A stretch of 5,290 bases of DNA from Bacteroidales bacterium Bact_16 (GTDB lineage Bacteria; Bacteroidota; Bacteroidia; Bacteroidales; UBA932), in assembly GCA_001602885.1 (NCBI GenBank), contig LUZH01000260.1, positions 1 to 5,290 on the forward strand. Reading direction: 5' to 3'. Below the pieces are notes generated by a model. It searched no databases and was not told the DNA's origin. It saw nothing but the letters and a program-made list of their open reading frames with translations. Below are positions 1-5,290 of the stretch, in pieces (within the stretch, counting starts at the first letter, position 1; the number at the start of each line of letters is the position of its first letter). Made by a program: the position numbers and the translations under genes.

Positions 1-1929
1 AACAGCGCCGTGGTCTCGCAGGAGACGGACCCCATCCACTGGGGCGCGGTCAAGCGCCTGTCCGTGATCGTGCAGGACGCGTCCGGGCAGATGGAGATGG
101 TCTTCTTCAAGGGCGTCCGCTGGAATTTCCAGCGGCTCGTCCCGGGCGCCACGTTCCTCTTTTTCGGCAAGCCGCAGGCCTTCGGCACGCGCCTCAACAT
201 CGTGCATCCGGAGGTGGACGTGCCGCAGGAGGGCGCGCTCTCGCAGGGGGCGCTGACGGGCGTCTATCCCAGCACGGAGAAGCTCAAGACCGGCGGCATC
301 ACCGGCAAGGTGATGTGCCGCCTGCAGCAGTCCGCCCTCGCGCTCTGCCTGCCGGAGGTGGAGGAGACGCTGCCGGAGTATGTGCTGCGCGAGCGGGGGC
401 TCGTGTCCCTGCAGTACGCGCTCAAGAACATCCATTTCCCGAAGGACAGCTATTCGCTGCAGACTCTTCTTCCTGCAGCTCTCGCTGCTGAAGCAGAAAT
501 ATGTCCGTTCGCGTGGGGAGCGCGGCCTGCTGATGCCCAAGGTCGGACCGGACTTCCACGCGTGCTACAACGCCCTCCCCTACGCCCTGACCGGGGCGCA
601 GCAGCGGGTGATCAAGGAGATCCGCGGCGACCTGACGAGCGGGCACCAGATGAACCGCCTGCTGCAGGGCGACGTAGGTTCCGGCAAGACGATGGTGGCG
701 GTGCTGAGCTGCCTGATGGCCATCGGCAACGGCTTCCAGACCTGCATCATGGCGCCCACCGAGGTGCTCGCGCAGCAGCACTACGCCAATATCCAGAAGT
801 ATCTCAAGCCCACTTCCGTGCAGTGCGCGCTGCTGACCGGCAGCACGCCGCAGAAGGAGCGGCGCGCCATCCACGCCGCGCTGGAGGACGGCAGCCTGGG
901 CATCCTCGTCGGCACGCACGCGCTGCTGGAAGACAACGTCGTCTTCCGCAACCTCGGCCTCGCCGTCATCGACGAGCAGCACCGCTTCGGCGTCGACCAA
1001 AGAGCCCGCCTCTGGGCTAAAGGTCCTTCTACGGCCGGCAGCGGAGACGCTCCTGCTGAAAACTTCGCTTCGCTCATCCCCCCCACTGCTGCGCAGCGGG
1101 TCCCCCCCATTTACGAGGCCATGGGTGGCCACGGTTTTCCGCAGGAGGTCTCCGCTGCCGGCCGGATCCCACCGCATATTCTCGTGATGACGGCGACGCC
1201 GATCCCGCGGACGCTGGCGATGACGCTGTACGGCGACCTCGACGTGTCGGTCATCGACGAGATGCCGCCGGGCCGCAAGCCCGTGCAGACGATGTGCATC
1301 GGAGCGAAAAGATGGACCTCCAGAACCTCGAGCAGGGCTACGAAGAGATCGTCAAGGCCTTCCCGCTGCCGGACTACAAGGTCGCCATCGTCCACGGCCA
1401 GCAGACCAACGACGAGAAGAATTTCAACATGGCCGCGTTCGTCGCGGGCCGCGCCAACATCCTCGTGTCCACGACCGTGATCGAGGTGGGCGTGGACGTC
1501 CCCAACGCCTCCGTGATGGTCATCGAGAGCGCCCAGCGCTTCGGCCTGAGCCAGCTGCACCAGCTGCGCCGCGTGGGGCGCGGCGCCGAGAAGTCCTACT
1601 GCATCCTGGTCAAGGACGTCAAGACCTCCCGGGAAGCCCAGCAGCGCCTGGACCTGATGTGCGCCACCGAAGACGGATTCGAGATCGCCGAGCAGGACAT
1701 GAAGATGCGCGGCCCGGGCGACCTCGAGGGCACGCAGCAGAGCGGCCTGCCCATCAGCCTCAACATCGCCTCGCTGGCCAGGGACGGCCAGCTGCTCTCG
1801 GAGGCCCGCGCCTATGCCACGAAGGTCCTGGACGCCGATCCGGAGCTCGCCGCGCCGCAGAACGCCCCGCTGGTCCGGGAGCTGCGCAAAGGCAAATACG
1901 AAATCCGGGACTACAGCAAGATTTCTTGA
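1..1929 (+). pseudogene. recG: ATP-dependent DNA helicase RecG, 5'-truncated by window edge and frame-broken
   Basis: RecG is a superfamily 2 helicase that remodels stalled forks and branched recombination intermediates. Homology starts at base 1 in the wedge/OB-fold region (frame 1, including VYPSTEKLKTGGITGKVM) and ends at the TGA at 1927-1929. From 464 it continues in frame 2: Walker A GDVGSGKT at 668-691, motif Ia MAPTEVLAQQH at 749-781, DEQH box at 971-982, and motif III TATPIPRT from 1190. From about 1300 it returns to frame 1: motif V (STTVIEVGVDVP, about 1468-1503), motif VI at 1561-1584, and the RecG-typical RGPGDLEGTQQSG. Roughly 10 codons are missing near 463 and about 30 near 1300, the latter removing motif IV. 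Motif VI lacks one Gly (QLRRVGRG, usually QLRGRVGRG). Frame 1 stops at TAA 1018-1020. An extra stretch of about 46 codons (1025-1168) separates motifs II and III. The identity is certain. Whether the breaks are real or assembly errors is open. Confidence 0.9.
1032..1164. repeat. Palindromic (MITE/RPE-like) element inserted in frame inside recG
   Basis: The left arm 1032-1063 and right arm 1134-1164 are reverse complements over 31 nt. The only exceptions are one extra G (1049) and one T/C mispair (1057/1140). The outer 17 bp, CGGCCGGCAGCGGAGAC against its complement, are perfect. The 70-nt centre holds a perfect dyad GCTGCGCAGC (1088-1097), two C-runs and an imperfect GGCC...GGCC dyad (1117-1130). 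The element lies between RecG motif II and motif III, where other RecG proteins have only a short variable loop. Here 48 codons (1025-1168) separate AKG from PPHILVM. The RecG frame is open throughout, as are one further forward frame and one reverse frame. I see no target-site duplication and no transposase inside. The class is inferred from shape and position; copies elsewhere in the genome are not visible here. Confidence 0.8.
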
Positions 1930-1978
1930 GCGGGCGGCTTTTTTCGGCAAATCTGCTCGGAATTGCGCCCGATTTTTG

Positions 1979-1986
1979 TATATTTG
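1979..1986 (+). promoter_or_regulatory. Bacteroidota-type -7 promoter box upstream of the GNAT gene
   Basis: TATATTTG matches the Bacteroidota -7 consensus TAnnTTTG exactly and lies 8 bases before the ATG at 1995. No convincing -33 TTTG/TTG partner sits at the usual 19-21 base spacing; the nearest TTG (1963-1965) is too close. If the box is used, transcription would start only a few bases before the ATG, giving an almost leaderless mRNA. It probably drives both the acetyltransferase and the peptidase. Confidence 0.5.
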
Positions 1987-1994
1987 AAAGAATC

Positions 1995-2537
1995 ATGGAA
2001 ACAGCAAGAATCCTGCTTCGCCCCTGGCGCGAAAGCGACTCCGGGGCCTTGTTCAAATATGCCAGCGACCCCGACGTGGGGCCGCGCGCCGGCTGGCCGC
2101 CCCACAAGTCCGAAGCGGACAGCCTGGGGGTGATCCGCCGCTTCTTCCTCAACGACCACACCTGGGCCATCGAGCTCAAGGAGACCGGCGAGCCCGTCGG
2201 CTGCATCGGCTATTTCCCGAAAGGCGAAAGCAACATCGAGATCGGCGAGCAGGACGCCGAGCTCGGCTACTGGATCGCCAAGCCCTACTGGAACCGCGGC
2301 ATCTGCACTGAAGCCCTGCGTCTGCTGATTGCCTATTGCCGGGAGGAGAAAGGCTTCCGGACGCTCTGGAGCGATTTCTTCGTGGACAACCCGGCCTCCG
2401 GGCGCGTGATGGAGAAATGCGGTTTCCGCGACACCGGCCGCATCAACTGGTGCAGCCACCTCTACCAGGGAGGCGACCGCCCCGTCAGGATCATGGTCCT
2501 GGAAGAACAACCGAATCAAACAGCTAAAACGAAATAA
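1995..2537 (+). CDS. GNAT family N-acetyltransferase (RimJ/RimL-like, PF13302 type)
   Basis: This 180-residue cytosolic protein is predicted to transfer acetyl from acetyl-CoA to an amine; the substrate cannot be told from sequence. The start METARILLRPW is the usual beta-1 opening of this subfamily. The central strands carry GEPVGCIGYF (66-74). Motif A is LGYWIAKPYWNRGICTEALR (90-109), where NRGICTEA is the pyrophosphate-binding loop, with Cys in place of the commoner Gly/Ala. NPASGRVMEKCGF (132-144) is the characteristic RimL-like motif B. Length is normal for the family. The ATG at 1995 is chosen because homology begins there and a -7 promoter box sits just upstream; the frame is open further upstream only as a shadow of recG. 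It lies 65 bases after the recG stop and 8 bases before the S9 peptidase start, so the latter two are probably co-transcribed. It could modify a protein N-terminus, a small amine or a drug. Confidence 0.9.
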   Translation: METARILLRPWRESDSGALFKYASDPDVGPRAGWPPHKSEADSLGVIRRFFLNDHTWAIELKETGEPVGCIGYFPKGESNIEIGEQDAELGYWIAKPYWNRGICTEALRLLIAYCREEKGFRTLWSDFFVDNPASGRVMEKCGFRDTGRINWCSHLYQGGDRPVRIMVLEEQPNQTAKTK

Positions 2538-2545
2538 AAGCCCAA

Positions 2546-4762
2546 ATGAAACGCACCCTTATCGCATTAACCTGTCTTGTTATGGCAATCAGTTGTGCCC
2601 AAAAAGAAGATAGCGGCTACATCGGACCTTCCGACATCCGCATCGAGGACGGCGTGATGACCCCCGAGTCGCTGCTCGCGCTCGGCCGCCTGTCCGATCC
2701 CCAGCTTTCCCCCGACGGCTCCCGGATCCTGTATGGAGTCTCCTATACCGACGTCGCGGCCAACCGCAGCTGCCGCAACCTGTTCCTCTGCAACACCGAC
2801 GGCACCGGCAAGGTCCAGCTCACCCGCTTCGCCAAGAGCGTCAGCGGCGCCCGCTGGTCGCTGGACGGCAAGAGCATCTATTTCCTGCAGGGCGGCCAGC
2901 TCTGGAAGGCGCCGCTCAAGGGCAACAAGCTCGGCAAGCGCGTCCAGCTCAGCGACGTCCCCAACGGGATCAGCGACTTCAAGCTCTCCCCCGACCAGCA
3001 GCAGGTCATCTACGTGAGCACCATCAAGAACACGGCCCTGCAGACGCCCAAGGACAGCGACCCCGCGCTCGACAAGGCGCAGGCCTATGCCACCGAGGAC
3101 CTGATGTACCGCCACTGGGACCATTGGGTGACCGACGTCCCGCGCAGCTACGTCGCGCCCCTCGCCAACGGCAAGATCACCCCGGACAACTCCCTCGACA
3201 TCCTCGGCACGGACGAGCTCTTCGAGCTGCCCACCGAGCCGTTCGGCGGCGTGGAGCAGCTGGACTGGGCGCCCGACAGCCGGCACATCGTCTATTCCTG
3301 CCGCAAGAAGGTCGGCAAGCAGTATGCCTTCAGCACCAACACCTCCATCTATATCTATGACATCCTGACCGGCGCCACGATCGACGTCAAGACGGACGGC
3401 GGCTACGACACGGATCCCGTGTGGAGCGCCGACGGCAAGCACATCGCCTGGATCTCGATGGCGCGCGACGGCTATGAAGCCGACCGCCAGCGCCTGTTTG
3501 TCTGCGACACGGAGCTCCTGGAGCCCGAGGCGGACGGCCAGAACGTCGGCGTGGCGGTGAAGAACGTCCGCGAACTTCTGCCGCACTTCGACCACGACGT
3601 GGCCGGCCCGGTCTGGTACGAGGGCGAGATCTTCTTCAATTCCCTCGTCGAGGAGGGCATCCAGGCGCTCTTCTGCGCCGACCTGACGGGCGACGTGCAG
3701 CGCATCACCGCCCCCGACTGGAATTTCGACTTCTTCTCCCCCTTCGCCATCCTGCCCCGCCAGGACGGCGTGGAGCTGCTGGCTTCCTATTATTGCCTCA
3801 AGTTCCCGACGGAGCTCGTCTCCGTCAAGATCACGGCCGGCGGCGTCACCTTCGCCCAGCTGACCGACGAGAACCAGCACATCATCGGCCAGCTCGCCGA
3901 CGTCAAGGACGAGCGCGTGTTCGTGGAGACGGTCGACCACCAGCAGATGCTCTGCTGGGTCCTCTATCCCCCGCAGTTCGACCCCGCCAAGAAATACCCG
4001 GCCATCGAGATCGTGCTCGGCGGCCCGCAGGGCACCAACTCCCAGGACTGGAGCTACCGCTGGTGCTACCGCCTGATGGCCCAGCAGGGCTATGTCGTCA
4101 TCCTGCCCAACCGCCGCGGCACCACCGCGTTCGGCCAGGAATGGAAGGAGCAGATCTCCGGCGACTACCCGGGCCTCAACATGCAGGACTACCTGAGCGC
4201 CGGCCGCTACATCAAGAGCCAACCCTACGTGGACAAGCTCGCCTGCGTGGGTGCTTCCTACGGCGGCTACTCCGCCTACATGCTGGAAGGCCTGCACGGC
4301 GACCTCTATGACTGCTTCATCGCCCACGCGGGCATCTTCGACGAGAAGCAGCTCTGGTTCACCACCGAGGAGATGTGGTTCGCCAACTGGGACAACGGCG
4401 GCCTGATGGAATACGCCTATGAGCCCGGCAAAGTCGGCCCCGCCGGCAACGGCATCACCTTCGGCGGCATGCAGCAGGCCGGCGCGCCCTACGCCACCAC
4501 GGCCAAGGCCCAGCGCCACTACGCCAGCTCCCCGTCCTCGATGGTCACCAAATGGCACACTCCGATCCTCTGCATCCACGGCATGATGGACTACCGCATC
4601 CCATATGAGCAGGGCATGGCGGCCTTCAACGCCGCCCAGATGATGGGCGTCCCCTCCAAGCTCGTGGTCTTCCCGGAGGAAAACCACTGGATCCTCCAGC
4701 CGCAGAACGCCCTCTACTGGCACCGCACCTTCTTCGACTGGCTCGACCGCTGGATGAAATAA
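2546..4762 (+). CDS. S9 family serine peptidase (prolyl oligopeptidase/DPP type), predicted lipoprotein
   Basis: This 738-residue envelope peptidase is expected to cleave short peptides, probably dipeptides or tripeptides from the N-terminus. A lipoprotein signal peptide (residues 1-16) ends in AIS before Cys17. AQKED follows, resembling the Bacteroidota export signal that sends lipoproteins to the cell surface. Residues about 50-450 form a beta-propeller with PD40/TolB-like repeats: LSPDGSRILYG (54-64), WSLDGKSIYF (104-113), LSPDQQQVIYV (147-157), WAPDSRHIVY (241-250), WSADGKHIAW (293-302). DLMYRHWDHW (185-194) is typical of DPP5-like S9 enzymes. The C-terminal alpha/beta-hydrolase domain has a complete triad: Ser571 in GASYGGY, Asp682 in HGMMDYRIP and His714 in ENHW. 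Length is normal and no lesion is seen. The ATG at 2546 is set by the signal peptide. Cleavage preference (proline, alanine or hydrophobic P1) cannot be fixed from sequence. Confidence 0.95.
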   Translation: MKRTLIALTCLVMAISCAQKEDSGYIGPSDIRIEDGVMTPESLLALGRLSDPQLSPDGSRILYGVSYTDVAANRSCRNLFLCNTDGTGKVQLTRFAKSVSGARWSLDGKSIYFLQGGQLWKAPLKGNKLGKRVQLSDVPNGISDFKLSPDQQQVIYVSTIKNTALQTPKDSDPALDKAQAYATEDLMYRHWDHWVTDVPRSYVAPLANGKITPDNSLDILGTDELFELPTEPFGGVEQLDWAPDSRHIVYSCRKKVGKQYAFSTNTSIYIYDILTGATIDVKTDGGYDTDPVWSADGKHIAWISMARDGYEADRQRLFVCDTELLEPEADGQNVGVAVKNVRELLPHFDHDVAGPVWYEGEIFFNSLVEEGIQALFCADLTGDVQRITAPDWNFDFFSPFAILPRQDGVELLASYYCLKFPTELVSVKITAGGVTFAQLTDENQHIIGQLADVKDERVFVETVDHQQMLCWVLYPPQFDPAKKYPAIEIVLGGPQGTNSQDWSYRWCYRLMAQQGYVVILPNRRGTTAFGQEWKEQISGDYPGLNMQDYLSAGRYIKSQPYVDKLACVGASYGGYSAYMLEGLHGDLYDCFIAHAGIFDEKQLWFTTEEMWFANWDNGGLMEYAYEPGKVGPAGNGITFGGMQQAGAPYATTAKAQRHYASSPSSMVTKWHTPILCIHGMMDYRIPYEQGMAAFNAAQMMGVPSKLVVFPEENHWILQPQNALYWHRTFFDWLDRWMK

Positions 4763-4774
4763 GGCCCGGCACCG

Positions 4775-4801
4775 CCGGAACCGCATTTTGCGGACTTCCG
4801 G
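4775..4801. terminator. Hairpin just after the S9 peptidase stop, possible terminator
   Basis: CCGGAA (4775-4780) pairs with TTCCGG (4796-4801), and inside it CCGCA (4781-4785) pairs with TGCGG (4789-4793) around a 3-base loop, with AC bulged. The hairpin starts 12 bases after the TAA. No T-run follows directly, so a classical intrinsic terminator is not shown. It may act with the larger hairpin that abuts it. Confidence 0.45.
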
Positions 4802-4878
4802 ACAGAAAAACCCCGGTTTTTCGGGAAGGTCCCCCCTCGCGGGGCACCACCTTCCAGAAAACACCGGGGTTTTCTGTC
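4801..4878. repeat. Long imperfect inverted repeat between the peptidase and the RAYT-type transposase
   Basis: The left arm 4801-4830 and right arm 4849-4878 are reverse complements over about 30 nt, with a one-base difference in the A/T run and a few mismatches around the middle. The outer GACAGAAAAACCCCGG pairs with CCGGGGTTTTCTGTC, and the inner AAGGT pairs with ACCTT. The loop (4831-4848) contains a small CCCC-TCGC-GGGG hairpin (4833-4844). Each arm also has its own dyad, for example AAAAACC-CC-GGTTTTT at 4806-4821. On the + strand the right arm ends in a TTTT run, so the structure could stop transcription from the peptidase. Its place about 107 bases upstream of a Y1 transposase also fits a REP-like hairpin recognised by that enzyme. 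Confidence 0.65.
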
Positions 4879-4885
4879 TGAAAAC

Positions 4886-4900
4886 GGTTTGAATTAAACC
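4886..4900. repeat. Small dyad upstream of the transposase gene
   Basis: GGTTT-gaatt-AAACC forms a 5-bp stem around a 5-base spacer just after the long inverted repeat. It marks the change from GC-rich to AT-rich DNA. A second small dyad, TCACA-ata-TGTGA, follows at 4915-4927. Either could be an operator or part of the structured transposase upstream region, but both are short enough to arise by chance. The rest of the gap to 4985 shows no gene and only a weak -7-like box (TAACCTTG, 4941-4948). Confidence 0.25.
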
Positions 4901-4985
4901 TAAACAGTAAAATTTCACAATATGTGACGAGCGGGATGAATAACCTTGGTTTTGGTCGGCAAAGCGGGTAACTTGATTGAAAAAA

Positions 4986-5290
4986 ATGAAAAACTCGACT
5001 CCCCATTATTTTCATTGCGCGACCAAGGGTTTTGACCACAGTGTCCTGTTCGCCTCCGTTCGTGAGTTTATTGCCGGAATGAACCGGATCGCCTTGTGCA
5101 AGGCCATGATGCCGGAAGTGGTCATCCTGGCTTTTTGCCTGATGGACAACCATGTCCATTTCATTCTCTATGGGACACGGGAAGCCTGCATGCGGTGGAT
5201 GTCGCTTTACCATAAGTTGACCATGATGTGGCAACGTCACCACCGGGAAGGAAATCCGGTTGACGAAAACTGGGAATATGATGCCTGGCA
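4986..5290 (+). CDS. REP-associated tyrosine transposase (RAYT)/IS200-like Y1 transposase, 3' end outside window
   Basis: This is the first 101 residues of a Y1_Tnp (PF01797) protein, cut by the right edge. Such HUH single-strand transposases nick and join DNA at hairpins with a catalytic tyrosine. The core CLMDNHVHFILYG (51-63) holds the metal-binding His56-Val57-His58 pair. The opening STPHYFHCATKG matches the family's first beta strand. The catalytic Tyr would lie further on, beyond the window, so activity cannot be judged. The ATG at 4986 follows an A-run; an in-frame TGA at 4974-4976 limits the start to this ATG or the TTG at 4977. GC content is about 50% by hand count, against about 65-70% in the preceding genes, suggesting acquisition. 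It stands alone on the + strand, separated from the peptidase by 223 bases of hairpin-rich DNA, the usual setting for RAYT genes. A full IS200/IS605 element is the alternative. Confidence 0.85.
   Translation, partial: MKNSTPHYFHCATKGFDHSVLFASVREFIAGMNRIALCKAMMPEVVILAFCLMDNHVHFILYGTREACMRWMSLYHKLTMMWQRHHREGNPVDENWEYDAW

Noticed and set aside
1111..1950. Minus-strand open frames across recG
   Set aside because: They show no family resemblance, and the plus-strand frames carry all the helicase motifs. They reflect GC-biased codon use.
1916..1950. GC-rich stretch with a T-run after the recG stop as an intrinsic terminator
   Set aside because: The T-run (about 1939-1944) is real, but the GC-rich part before it has no matching arm. 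Only a weak CAAG/CTTG dyad over the stop codon is present.
1659..1994. Upstream extension of the acetyltransferase to an ATG inside recG
   Set aside because: The extra residues are an arginine/proline-rich out-of-frame reading of recG. GNAT homology begins at 1995, just after a promoter box.
2567..4918. Very long open frame on the minus strand opposite the S9 peptidase
   Set aside because: It is the mirror of a GC-rich gene with C/G third positions. The translation is dominated by Val, Ala, Gly, Leu and Glu with no recognisable domain, while the plus-strand frame has a signal peptide and a full catalytic triad.
4915..4927. TCACA-ata-TGTGA as a CRP-type operator
   Set aside because: The half-sites are in the reverse order and spacing to the CRP consensus TGTGA-N6-TCACA, and such a short dyad can arise by chance in AT-rich DNA.
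1..5290. CRISPR array, tRNA or rRNA genes
   Set aside because: I saw no regularly spaced direct repeats, cloverleaf or conserved rRNA segment in the window.

Overview
The window looks like a GC-rich member of Bacteroidota, most likely a Bacteroidales gut-type lineage. The coding DNA is about 65-70% GC in the stretches I counted. One promoter matches the Bacteroidota -7 box TAnnTTTG. Start codons are preceded by A-rich rather than Shine-Dalgarno sequence. The S9 peptidase is a lipoprotein with a Bacteroidota-style charged stretch after the lipid cysteine. I cannot place genus or species.

Layout: (1) bases 1-1929 are the 3' three quarters of recG, entering from the left edge and broken. The homology runs in frame 1, then frame 2 from about 464, then frame 1 again from about 1300. 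Sequence is missing at both junctions, and one conserved glycine codon is missing from helicase motif VI. (2) Inside this recG, between helicase motifs II and III, lies a compact palindromic element at 1032-1164. It has 31-nt terminal inverted repeats, and the helicase reading frame runs through it without a stop. (3) A promoter at 1979-1986 precedes a GNAT acetyltransferase (1995-2537). (4) Eight bases later begins a surface-lipoprotein-type S9 serine peptidase (2546-4762); the two probably form a two-gene transcript. (5) Bases 4763-4985 are non-coding, with two strong hairpins close after the peptidase stop and then AT-rich DNA. (6) At 4986 a Y1/HUH transposase of the REP-associated (RAYT, IS200-like) type begins and runs off the right edge. 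It is about 50% GC, clearly lower than its neighbours.

The genes do not form one obvious pathway. RecG is DNA repair and fork rescue, the GNAT acetylates an unknown amine, the peptidase would process peptides at the cell envelope, and the transposase is a mobile or domesticated element. The most interesting signal is the palindromic element inside recG. It resembles in principle the Rickettsia palindromic elements that insert in frame into protein genes, and it shares the window with a hairpin-flanked RAYT-type transposase. Whether recG is a true pseudogene or carries assembly errors cannot be settled from the sequence alone.
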